DNA from: Adiantum capillus-veneris
Lineage: Eukaryota; Streptophyta; Polypodiopsida; Polypodiales; Pteridaceae
DNA: 64,000 nt
Assembly (NCBI GenBank): GCA_014529385.2
Contig: CM043964.1
Location: forward strand, 8,629,497-8,693,496
Reading direction: 5' to 3'
The position numbers and the translations under genes were made by a program. The notes beneath the pieces were generated by a model that made no database searches, had not been told where the DNA came from, and worked only from the letters and a program-made list of their open reading frames with translations. Shown piece after piece: positions 44,925-54,395 of the stretch (the first letter of the stretch is position 1; every line of letters starts with the position of its first letter).

Positions 44925-45800
44925 ACGCGCACACACACAAGAAGAAGAGAGTTATAACGGCGTAGGAAACTATCCTAAAGGACGTTAAAGATTAGGTTAG
45001 ATGTAGACTTACGTTAAATTAGATTTAGGTTTATTTAAGTTAAATTAGATTAGATTTAGGTTTATTTTTAATTAGATTTACGTTTATTTACGCTAGATTT
45101 AGATTTACGTTATATTAGATTAGATTTAGGTCTCCATAGACTGCGATGCCTGCATGAAGCGGGTGAAGAAAGCCCTCAATGGAATATAGGGTATTGCTGC
45201 CTTCACTCATGGTGGGCTCCGTCGATACAAAAGTACTGGTGAAATGTCTTCAGAAGATAGGGAAGAAGGTGGATCTTCAGGACGGCAAGAGTCACTACAT
45301 CCCCGACAAAATGACCATCTAGACAACCTCTAGTCATTCAACAACAACTTCAAAGTTAGTAACAAGAGCAAGAACGGTCTAAAGGGCCAATTGCTGTCGT
45401 CAGATGTGGATGGAGATGAGGCAGCGTCACCGCCGGAAGTTCACTCTCACATCTTTAGTGATGAGAATGCCAACTCTTGCCGAGTTATGTGAAAAATTAT
45501 GTGTTAAATTAGTTTTAAGGTTCTTATAATCCGTGTTAGTTTAGTTCTTTGTTTTTAATATAACATAATTTACGTTAGATTTAGATTTATGTTATATTAG
45601 ATTAGACTTAGGTTTATTTAGGTTTACCCACACACACACACACACACAAGAAGAAGAGAGTTTTAACGTCGTAGGAAACTATCCCAAAAGACGTTAAAGA
45701 TTAGGTTAGATGTAGACTTACGTTAAATTAGATGTAGGTTTATTTTTAGTTAGATTTACGTTTATTTAGATTTACACTTATTTATGTTAGATCGAGTCCA
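44925..45800. repeat. Duplicated AT-rich unit with TTAGATTTAGGTTTA repeats
   Basis: 44935-45070 and 45635-45770 are near copies (AAGAAGAAGAGAGTT, CGTAGGAAACTATCC, GATTAGGTTAGATGTAGACTTACG), each preceded by CA repeats and followed by many TTAGATTTAGGTTTATTT-like units. A shorter copy of the first part is at about 44755. The HMA fragment lies between the two copies. Confidence 0.85.
45131..45492 (+). pseudogene. Heavy-metal-associated (HMA) domain gene fragment
   Basis: From 45131 the reading VSIDCDACMKRVKKALNGI shows the HMA-domain start, with the metal-binding CxxC (CDAC) and the first helix, then a stop. After a frame change, GSVDTKVLVKCLQKIGKKV (about 45214-45270) matches the later part of the fold (V-D-x-x-x-L-V-x-x-L-x-K-x-G-K). 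An Asn/Lys-rich tail follows in another frame (FNNNFKVSNKSKNGLKG near 45340), as in heavy-metal-associated isoprenylated plant proteins. Stops and frameshifts make it a pseudogene. It is probably a host gene fragment captured by CACTA B. Confidence 0.75.
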
Positions 45801-46009
45801 CGCAAGAATTACTTACGGTTTAGGGTTTAGAGTTAGACGAACAGTGAAAAGATCTACTGTGAAAAGATGTTAAGATGCTGTGAAGTGCTACAACTAGAGA
45901 AGAGGCAAAGGGGTTTTGTCCACTACATGCAGTATCATGTAGACGTGGGTCTGTAGATTTCTTGTACCCACAAATATAGGTATTGACCAATAAAGACAAG
46001 ATGTAGCCT

Positions 46010-46725
46010 CTGACAGCTCGAGGGATGATCATGCAGAGCACATTCCCAACGAGGCAATGTTTGAGCCCGAGATTGATGAAATGATCGAGACGATCATGGA
46101 TTCAGAAAGGCTTATCTATGATGATATGAAAAGTGAAGCCAATACGCCATTGTATAATGGAGCACGTATGTCTAGATTGAAAGCACTCCTGGTTCTTCTC
46201 AACATGCAGGCAAAGTTTGGATGGAGTGACACTAGCGTGACAGCGCTTTTCAGGTGATCTATTACAATTAGTTTACTTTAATAAAACTCTAAATGTATTA
46301 TGATCTGATAGAATTTTACACGACTGTATCGTATTTTTATGTTGTGTAGATTGCTGAATGAGCACATACTACCAGCTGACAATGTGATGCCAGATTCCCG
46401 AGATGAAGCAAGAAAGATTTTGCGAAACTTGGGGATGGATTACAATTCTATCCACGCTTGTCCTAATGACTGCATTCTTTTCAGAGGGGAATACATAGAC
46501 ATGGAGAAGTGTCCTAAATGTGATTCCGAAAGATATCGAGTAGATCTCCACGGGACAAAAATTCCACAAAAGGTTTTGCGACATTTCCCTCTGCTTCCTC
46601 GCATCAAGCATTTCTTCGAATGTAAGTCTATGGCCGCCCTAGCATCATGGCATGAGGAGAATAAATCTTTGGATGGTGTGCTATGAATTCCTGCAGATTG
46701 CGTAGCCTGGAAACATATAGATGAA
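46010..46725 (+). pseudogene. CACTA B TNP2-like transposase, amino part
   Basis: Exon text from about 46010 (PNEAMFEPEID; LKALLVLLNMQAKFGWSD) ends at 46253. A 96 bp intron (46254-46349, GTGATC to TTGTGTAG) rejoins in frame to RLLNEHILP. The TNP2 amino signature follows: YNSIHACPNDCILFRGEY, CPKCDSERY, LPRIKHFFE, SWHEENKSLDGVL, then a TGA (46684-46686), then PADCVAWKHIDE in the same frame. The sequence breaks into an antisense copia at about 46725. This part normally precedes the catalytic domain, which is absent. Confidence 0.87.
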
Positions 46726-47560
46726 ATCCTTGCAGCAAGACCTGCAACATCCTCAACACAGCCTACATCCTTAGAACCAGGACGCACATCAATGCCCTTC
46801 ACAATGTTCCAGACGCCCTTCGAAACAAGAACATGTTGCATCATACAAGCCCACATAGGGTAGTGGTCCCCATCCAACCTGTCCTCAGCAGCAAGCATCT
46901 TGAACACATCTGTGTTGTTGTCGACCATGGTAAATGTTGCAGCTGATGTGAAAACTGCTCGAAAATAGGTGTAATGAAGCGGAAACAACATGTGCTATAT
47001 AGCACAAACCGTAGAAGAATATGAGGCACTGAAAAAAATTTTGCACAAAATAACAAAATAGCATGTGCAGTATTGCCTGTAGTGGAAACGGAGGCCGAAA
47101 TGAGCCCGAATCAAAAATTTGAGCAGACTCATCTCTATGAGCTTTCCCAAAATTTTTGTCGACCTGCGAATGCTTGCCAAAGCTCACTGAAATCGGGGAA
47201 AGTGAGAAGGCGTGTGCTGGAGCAACTAGCGACTAAGCCCGGGAGGACGCTACCTGCTCTGATACCAATTGTTGGAGCTAGGGTTGCAGAGAACGCAAAC
47301 AGCTTGGAGAAGATGAGGGAAGCTCAAGGCACACAATAGAGAGTGTGTTACTTAGTATGCAATGGAAAGATAGATATCCCTAGAGTGATGAGCGTATATA
47401 CAATGCTCGGGGGAAAAAACCTCCTAAAGAGGGAAAAAACGCCCCGGCGGTCCTAGTGTGTTCACACACATCACTACTACATGTATATGGTTCAATGCTG
47501 CCTCAAGTATATCCACTGTTTCTTGAATATCGGCCTCGTGACTTGGTCCTGTCTACCGCA
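46725..47560 (-). mobile_element. Copia retrotransposon 5' fragment
   Basis: On the minus strand a LTR (about 47560-47270, ending CCAACA) is followed after two bases by a Met-type primer site (GCTCTGATACCA on the plus strand, 47256-47267), a leader, and the gag start MVDNNTDVFKMLAAE at 46929, with LDGDHYPMWACMMQHVL typical of copia gag. The gag is cut near 46725 and the rest of the element is absent. It abuts the TNP2 fragment of CACTA B on one side and the coiled-coil remnant on the other. Confidence 0.83.
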
Positions 47561-48103
47561 CTTCATATTTGTCAAGTTTTTTCTTTAAAACACCTACTTC
47601 TTCTTCTTTGGCTGCCAAATTCTCTTGTAGAGAGAAAATGCTCTCTCCTTGGCTGGCTAGTGCAACCCCTTGAGACACAGTATTAGCAATTTGTTCATGC
47701 TTATCTGGTAGGAGCACAACTGGCCTCTTTTGTGAAGGTGGATCTGCCTCCCCACGACGTGCTTCTGCCCTTTCTTTAGCTCTTACAAGTCCAATACCAA
47801 CGTTGAAAGGACGGCCTGTGGAAAGGATGCACTTATTCATTATATCTTGCAGGAAGACTTGTTGGATGAAGTACATGGCAACTTGATTATGGTTAGGTAG
47901 ACTGCACTCCTTTTGGATGAAGCGTAGGAGCAACACACACGGGAGCCCTTTGTGTTGCAAATCTGAGATTTTCAATGGTGCCGTTGCCTTGGTAAGACCT
48001 GACCTCTTGGCCCGTAACGCATGCTCTCCTCTCTGAGGATGCGTGGAGACTCTTCATTATCGAGCTCACCGTCGACATTGGGATGAGCGTATGGGGCTTC
48101 CAT
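47560..48103 (-). pseudogene. Coiled-coil protein fragment
   Basis: Minus ATG at 48103 (MEAPYAHPNVDGELDN) opens a frame that breaks by a shift near 48000; the next frame carries KISDLQHKGLP, MYFIQQVFLQDIMNKC and AKERAEARRGEADPP, and ends in a coiled coil (LQENLAAKEEEVGVLKKKL). The right end coincides with a copia LTR, so the carboxy part is probably lost. I do not recognise the family. It lies downstream of the kinase remnant in the same direction and may or may not have been part of the same gene. Confidence 0.5.
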
Positions 48104-48345
48104 TTCCCGTCAAATCACACAATTAATAATTAGATAAAAAACATAGATACACATTGATTAAAAAACTACAATCAATGGTAACATTCACACAATAATAAAA
48201 TTCACATCTCTCTCATCAATTTGACAATAGCAATGTAATAAAATAGCATAAAATTTCAAATCAATGGACATGAGACAAGACAAAACTGTATAATTGCAAA
48301 GTATAGACATGTTTTCAAATTACAAGGTATGATTTCAAATTTCAA

Positions 48346-49577
48346 TCATTGGATGGCCTCAAGCCTACACTATCTGGGATTGTGCGACCAACACGCTTAA
48401 TGCCTTGTAACATGCTAAGGAGATCTTTGAGGACTTGCGCTGGGTGGGATTGGTAGATACACAAGTGCGCAGGACTTCCTGAAATCATTTGAGGAAAGTG
48501 ATATAATTAGTGTCATCATCCTTAGGTAAATATTTAAGGAGTTCTTGAATGTATTTAAGGGAGTAGATATCTTGGCTGCACGTGAAGACTGGAGGATTTG
48601 TCGATATACATTCAGGAGCCACCCACCAATATCGCTTACCCCAGGCTTACCTTGTTGATGGGAGAAGATTTGGCAACTTTGGAAATGTGTTCTCTGTGGG
48701 GAACAAGGTTGCACTACCCCAATCACATACGCATACATATACTCCAATCCATCCAAAATGCAGCAAGATATTACTCCCATGAACATCATTGTGAGTGATG
48801 TTATTCACGTGCAAAAAGATGAAGGTTCGGAGAAATCCATTAATGATAGGCCATATATTCTTCTTGACGCCTTCAACGGTCCCCTCAGTGTCATTGAAAC
48901 CCTTTCTTATGGCCACATTCTTCCCCTTCTTTTGGAGTCTCTCTAGCCAGTGGTCAAGGTTTCCACTATTCCACATCTTGAAGATGAGGGTGGACGCTTG
49001 CATAGCGTGTCTCACCAATCCCAGAGGCACAATGATTCCACTATGAGTGATATTCATAATTGTGGCTTCATGCAGCACTATGTCAATGGCACTCCTCTGG
49101 CCATCACCCTTGATTAGCTTGCCAGCGTAAAATTCATCTATGAAGGTTTGATGGTTGACTTTCACCTTCGTGACCATGCCGTATCTAACTTCTCCAATGC
49201 TTTCCATTTGTGGAAACTCAATGCAAGCCATGCGCATGATGACGCGGTTGTATGGGTCTAAACCTCCCATGTTGGGCGGCATTGGATCATTGCTAGAGAT
49301 TGGTACTTTCAAAGCGGTAGGCACTTCAGGTATATTCTTGGGCTCTTCTCGATCCTTGGTCTCTTTCTTTGTTGCGTCATGCTTCGGTAGAGGACCGTAT
49401 GAAGGAGGTAGAGGTAGAAGCATATGTAGCACTACATAACTCATCCAAAAATGATTTGTATGAGGACTCTTGCAAGACTTCCTGGAGGCGATCACTTCGT
49501 AATCCATAAAGATGAGTGCATACGAATTCTTCGACATATTTGCGCTCAACTTTTGTTATCTTGCCTATAGTACCCAT
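48346..49577 (-). pseudogene. Protein kinase-like gene, frameshifted
   Basis: Minus ATG at 49577 (MGTIGKITKVERKYVEEF). After a frame change near 49450, a long frame to 48647 has kinase features in order: FYAGKLIKG (ATP-binding Lys), HEATIM (helix-C Glu), ITHSGIIVPLGLV, LIFKMWNSGNLDHWLERL (hinge), ITHNDVHGSNILL (catalytic loop HxD and Asn), VCDWGSA (DFG variant DWG). A shift then leads to GKRYWWVAPEC (APE motif) near 48605 and a helical tail ending at about 48346. All key residues are still readable, so decay is recent or introns account for some breaks. Subfamily unknown. Confidence 0.72.
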
Positions 49578-49930
49578 GATGTGCGTAGAAGCTATAACAA
49601 AAAACAAAAAATCAAAAATTCTCAGTAGTATTAGTGACATGTAATACAATACATTCTAGTCATTCTTTACAACACAACCATTGGGCAATCACCCTAAACC
49701 CTAAACCACATGTTTACATGAATGTAATTTATGATTAATATACACGAGAACATGCACACGACTATGCATGATGTTTATAATGATTTTTCAAATCATAAAG
49801 AAATATGTTATGATTTTTTGAATAAAAAACCTCGCATTTATGAGACATTATCAATAGGAATGTGACGAAGTCATAGAAATACACATTATTTTACAAATTA
49901 CAAAGATTAATGTAAAATATGGTGTCACGT
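49578..49930. other. No gene seen
   Basis: AT-rich sequence between the kinase remnant and element C2; contains an AACCCTAAACCCTAAACC-like string near 49692-49708, too short to call a telomere repeat. Confidence 0.5.
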
Positions 49931-51311
49931 TGTCGTGCTGTGACACGTACATAGTGGGAACGCATCCTACAAGAGTTATCTTGTAACTTTTTAGATACAT
50001 AATTATCTTTTCTATAATGTACATATGCATATTTAAGTATAATAATAAGCCTTCTATCTCATCCTATTATTTTTCTCAAGGGTAACCTATTCTTACTTTA
50101 CCATCAGAAAATACTATGAGAAAAGCATCAATAGCTCTGCCTCTTTAACTTGGGGCAAAAAACATTGATTCTTTATTTCTACTATCTCATTATCATCTCA
50201 CACCCTAGCTAGATCCTATATTTAGGGTTAACTCCAATATATATATATTCTATGTATTTTTCATATTGTTCTTATATTTCTTTTTAAATAGCTACTAGGA
50301 GGGAATCCAATCCTAGTGGGACACTAGGTGGCATGATTTCAAAGATATACTTATTTTAATGCATTATTGCAAGCATGATTACAAACATTTATCAAGGAGC
50401 AATGTCATGCTTTCATATGGCATGAGGTGTGCTTTGGAATCAAATGAAAGTCTAAGCTAAGGGGACTACATCAAGACTTTTGCTGCAAGAAATGGACCCT
50501 ATTTTGATGATTGTTTTACACAATGTTCCAATCCGAATTGGAAAACGATTTCAAAAGAAAAATCATAACTAATGAGCTGAATTTTCCGCCCATATTTTTA
50601 CTTTTTTATTTGGAGCCACGGTTGAGGAGATATGATCAAAATACTGGACCCTAGTCTGCCCACATCATGCAGGGACAACTCATTTTCAACTTTTCCAGTT
50701 TCTGTTCACACTGGCTCCTCTCTTCTTGTGTAAACCCTTGGGGGTTCCCTTCACCTATAAAAGGGGACCTCTTCTTCCTTGAAAGAAAACTCAAGCATTC
50801 AAGCCATTGATGAGAGGAATTCATGAGGGAGGGAGTAGTAATGCCAAATTGTACTTAGTCATTAACATAAGCCTAAGCGTACACTTTCTCCAAGAAGAAG
50901 ACTAGCCACTCTTGCAACAAGCTAACCTTGGAAGATCAACTCTAATCAAAGAAGGTATTGCACTTGGTGTAGCAATCATAGTGGAATTATCCACTCTTCT
51001 TCTCTCTCCATCAATAATGGTGCCGAAGGGTTTGTCAAGTAAGATGTGTTCTACATTGATGTTTTCTTGATTTCTTCTTGGTTTCTTTTTCATCTCTAAT
51101 CCTACATATATATCTAATCTCATCTCCTTAACCAAACCTATCTCTCTCACTCTTAGTAATTCATCCTCTCTACAAATTCTAGGTTCTCTTTGCTATAGGT
51201 ACATCTCTCCCCGCAGTATCCTTATTGCCTACGGGCAAGAATAGGGCTTGGGAGGGAAACTTCTCATCTCTTCACTTCTCCCATATCTACATTTCTCACA
51301 TACTATCCTAG

Positions 51312-51530
51312 ATGAATAATCCACATGATGATAATTTCTATCGTTTTCACTCCGTACAATCTATTAGAATAAACGTATGGATTCGCCATAAAATACACTT
51401 TCAACAACGTATAGTGTTTCTCTTTGGCCCAGAAAGGCTCAATGAAATACTTCTATCACCGGATCCTATCATACTACCTCTCATAGACTATAATTTTTAT
51501 TTTGATGTAAACATAGTTATCTTGGTATGA
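51312..51530 (+). CDS. Small LTR ORF 1 (homologous to the next ORF)
   Basis: 72 residues from ATG 51312, TGA 51528-51530. Text RIVFLFGPERLNEI and PIILPLIDYNFYFDV aligns with the next ORF. In the right LTR the same frame has CAA changed to TAA near 55811, so only this copy is open. It overlaps the next start by ATGA. Unrecognised; it may be a leftover of an older transcript in the LTR. Confidence 0.4.
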   Translation: MNNPHDDNFYRFHSVQSIRINVWIRHKIHFQQRIVFLFGPERLNEILLSPDPIILPLIDYNFYFDVNIVILV

Positions 51531-51739
51531 ACCAAGAGGATTTGTACACACAATTAATCCCAATCACTAGACAAAATATATATATTATGGTAAGCACAAA
51601 ACTACAATTCCAAAAAACAATTCGTAGCCTATTTGGTCAGCCAAGATTGAATGCCATTAACTCATCTATTAACCCTTTTATACTACCCATGATACAATAT
51701 GAGCATAGCCTTGATGTTTTCATCTTTGTGTTATTTTGA
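51527..51739 (+). CDS. Small LTR ORF 2 (left LTR)
   Basis: 70 residues from ATG 51527. KLQFQKTIRSLFGQPRLN and PFILPMIQYEHSLDV align with ORF 1 at matching positions (FQ, LFG, RLN, ILP, DV). The ORF is intact in both LTRs, with few changes, and hydrophobic at the end (VFIFVLF). Function unknown. Confidence 0.45.
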   Translation: MNQEDLYTQLIPITRQNIYIMVSTKLQFQKTIRSLFGQPRLNAINSSINPFILPMIQYEHSLDVFIFVLF

Positions 51740-51921
51740 CATTCTCTTTTGTGTTCTTTCTTTGTGTGGGTGAGTGCAAGAGAGAAAGAGTGGGTCTTCT
51801 TTGATTGCACTTCCGTCCAAACCCTAGTCTTCATGGCATCTTTGGTTTAACTCCTTAGTTCTCTCACAAACTCTCACAACCATAAGCCCGGTGCTTTCCC
51901 GCCAAGACCGCAAATTTCTCG

Positions 51922-51973
51922 AATTATTTTTGGTGAACTGGACGCGAACAAGCCGGGGTGAGAGTACATAAAG
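51922..51973 (+). other. C2 leader, no clear primer site
   Basis: The stretch after the left LTR break (TTTTGGTGAACTGGACGCGAAC) does not match the Met-type or the F-type primer site. TGGTGAACTGGACGCGAA could be a site for another tRNA; I cannot name one. Confidence 0.3.
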
Positions 51974-53278
51974 ATGGCTAGCAAAGTGGAGCAGCTATAT
52001 GCTGAAATGAAAAAGCTTGCAGACAGATGCAAATGGCTTGAAGAAGAAGACCGAATTCAAAAAGTGATTGAAAGCGCTAGGCAATCCGTATATAATGAGC
52101 TTAATATATTCAAAGGCTATGATCCAGAAGGATATCTTGAGTGCTATGTGACAGAGATGAGGCTTCAAGCAATTCCAGAAGCTCGGATGATTGCAGCATT
52201 TGTTGAACTTTGGAGTGATGATTTCAAGCACCAAGTTCAAGACTATGCAAGTGTATATGCAAGCAACTGGGGTGAGTTTTCTACAGCTATAACACAGGTA
52301 TGGTTGGAACATCAAGACCAAGAGATGGAGCAGAGTGGAAGTGGATGTGACCAACTAGAGTTGGTGTCTCCTATAAGCGATGCAAGTGTCAACACATCCA
52401 TACACGCTAATTTAGAAGCAGTAATAGATGCATATCTTTTGCAAGATGAAAATTTGTTGTATGCAGATGAAGCAGACATAGTGGAAGCTATTTATGCACG
52501 TTTAGGTCTTGTAACCTTCGTATCTCAAGATAATGACTCTCATGATGCTATCCAAGCGCCTAAAACGTCTCAAAGCGACTTAGAGGATGATGCAAACACG
52601 TCGGCTATGATAGATGATTTGGACGCTCCTTTTGATTCATTTGAAGATGAACATGACTGTATATACAAGGATGCGGATGCTATGGTTTTGACAGAGGATG
52701 TGAAGGGAAAACAGGTGGAAGACGGCTATATTAGTGATGTGCTACAATCTAATTTTGAGCAGATCCAGGAACTTTTACCAAGTTTAGAAGAGCCGGATGC
52801 CTATGCTGAAGGCATATACCAGGATGAAGAAGTCATTATCAATGCTTTCCTATGCGAGTTTGATGCATGTGGTACTACCCAAATGAATATACCTATCTGC
52901 GAAAGTGCTAATTTAGAGGGGGTGACTGAAAATCTCTTCCTTTGTGAGTATAGCTCTGCTAGTAGCATTGCGGATTATGAAGTACCTCAGCTAGACGAGG
53001 TGGAAGAGGAGTGCATTGACAGAGTAATATGTATGTATTGTATATACGGGGTAGCAGATGTGATGCAGATGACTCATGAAATTATGCCTTATTTAGAGCT
53101 AGATGCAGCAAGCTTTCACAATTCCATGGTAGAGGAAGGTGTTATGCAAAGTTTGGAGTCTTCAGCAGTTGATTTTGGATTGTCTATTTGTAATGATGAT
53201 GTTTTTGAAGTCGTGTTTGCAGGAATGACAGATGCAGATTCTCTGCATGAGGATTGGGGTTCTGCGGTGAAGCTATGA
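51974..53278 (+). CDS. Gag-like protein of C2
   Basis: 434 residues from ATG 51974. The amino part has a coiled segment (VEQLYAEMKKLADRCKWLEE) and a gag-like core (FKGYDPEGYLECYVTEM, PEARMIAAFVELW, HQVQDYASVYASNWGEF). The rest is acidic, with repeated Asp/Glu clusters and Cys/Tyr motifs (ICMYCIYG). No zinc knuckle, protease or RT follows. The frame ends at 53278 and further open frames (53254-53730; 53895-54419) lie downstream in other frames. Confidence 0.7.
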   Translation: MASKVEQLYAEMKKLADRCKWLEEEDRIQKVIESARQSVYNELNIFKGYDPEGYLECYVTEMRLQAIPEARMIAAFVELWSDDFKHQVQDYASVYASNWGEFSTAITQVWLEHQDQEMEQSGSGCDQLELVSPISDASVNTSIHANLEAVIDAYLLQDENLLYADEADIVEAIYARLGLVTFVSQDNDSHDAIQAPKTSQSDLEDDANTSAMIDDLDAPFDSFEDEHDCIYKDADAMVLTEDVKGKQVEDGYISDVLQSNFEQIQELLPSLEEPDAYAEGIYQDEEVIINAFLCEFDACGTTQMNIPICESANLEGVTENLFLCEYSSASSIADYEVPQLDEVEEECIDRVICMYCIYGVADVMQMTHEIMPYLELDAASFHNSMVEEGVMQSLESSAVDFGLSICNDDVFEVVFAGMTDADSLHEDWGSAVKL

Positions 53279-54395
53279 ATCTTCAAGATTCAAAAATCAA
53301 AGATAGAGAAGTGTTTGGAAATGCTATACAGGTTGAAGTGACATCAGAGGATAGAGTAGAAGAGCAAGAAACCTCTTCGGATATGGTCTATGATTGGGGT
53401 GATATTTCTGATCTGTGTGAAGATGCAAATAAAGATGCTTGCCATAAAGCTCCTACTATACAGGGTTTTAAGAATTTCGGTTGCCTGCAGGTATGCAAAC
53501 AATATCTGAGGCATAAAATGGATTTAGGTCTTGTGTCACAGAGTATAAATTGCAAGCAGGTTTGTGAGAATCTATCTGCTATGGATAGGAAGGGTATACA
53601 TGGTGAAGCCTTGAAGCAAGAAGAGGATGCTAGCTCTATGCTGACACTAGAGTCATGTAATGAAGAAGGGTTCTCCCTAGATGAGTGGAGACATGATTCA
53701 GTTGAAGATAATTTAGGGATGGGTCAATAAGGAAGAAGGGGTGAAGATATTGTGTCAGAGACTAACTCCAAGGAGGTTTTTGAGCAGTCGGTTACAAGTG
53801 ACCGGGAGCATACCTACCAAGATGATTTGGAAAGGAATTAGACACCATATTTGAGAGGTATGCAAAGTTTTATGATGTAAAGCTGGAGAGGTATTTGGTA
53901 AAAGGTGAGAGAATTGATGAGAGGTTTACCATGCATATTTTTGAGGTTTCTCTCAATGTTGAGAAAGGCTATCTAGAGGATTCTTTTGATAATGAAGATG
54001 CAGATTCATACTTCTATACGAAAGAGGTACATATGGATTTAGAGGTTGGTGAGAAGGTTGAAGTGCAGTTTCAAAAATCTTTCAAGTATATTACAGGAAG
54101 CCTGGAAGTGTTTTTTGAAGAGGAGGATGAGGAAATTATGTCTCTATATCATGAAGATTTTACGCATAATGAGGATTTGTTACAGATGTTTTGGACACAG
54201 ATGTATATAACAATTCCTTCTGATCCGAGAGGAATTAAAAGATGCGGAGAATCTCAATGCTTAGTACAATACAAGTTTTTGAGTTACCCATATGATCCTG
54301 GAGGAGGTCATGGGATGACAGGGGATACAATTTCTTTCACAAGTTACCATGAGGTTGACACATGCCGGAGGATGTGCAGGTTTAGAAGGGGTGGA
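53254..54395 (+). pseudogene. Downstream open frames of C2 interior
   Basis: 53254-53730 and 53895-54395 are open, acidic and Ser/Glu-rich, in two different frames, and share composition with the gag-like gene. They look like the decayed continuation of one longer acidic protein. Cys-containing strings near the end (CLVQYKFLSY, CRRMCRFRRGGC) are not a recognised knuckle. No pol motifs appear. Confidence 0.45.

Larger units (their letters stand above)
43983..46725 (+). mobile_element. CACTA (En/Spm) transposon B, 5' part
   Basis: CACTACAAGAGGC at 43983 with subterminal copies of GCGTCGCTATGAGCG and its complement (to about 44135), then microsatellites, an AT-rich repeat zone with an HMA gene fragment, and the start of a plus-strand TNP2 gene. 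It is inserted in the TNP2 gene of element A. The right part is missing after about 46725, where copia sequence takes over. Confidence 0.82.
49931..51921 (+). repeat. Left LTR of C2 (right part missing)
   Basis: Matches 54396-56391. A TATAAAAGGGG box is at about 50756. Small differences include a 10 bp duplication (TTGGGGGTTCCC) before the TATA box and loss of about 16 bp (CATATAGTTTTTTGGA) near 51860. Confidence 0.88.

Noticed and set aside
49690-49710. Telomere-like CCCTAAACCCTAAACC
   Set aside because: Only about two units, no array; not an interstitial telomere.
49926-49930. CACGT as target duplication of C2
   Set aside because: No copy of CACGT directly follows any plausible right end of the LTR.
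51527-51530. Bacterial-style operon with ATGA coupling
   Set aside because: The window is clearly plant nuclear; the overlap is reported as a curiosity within an LTR and not as evidence of bacterial origin.
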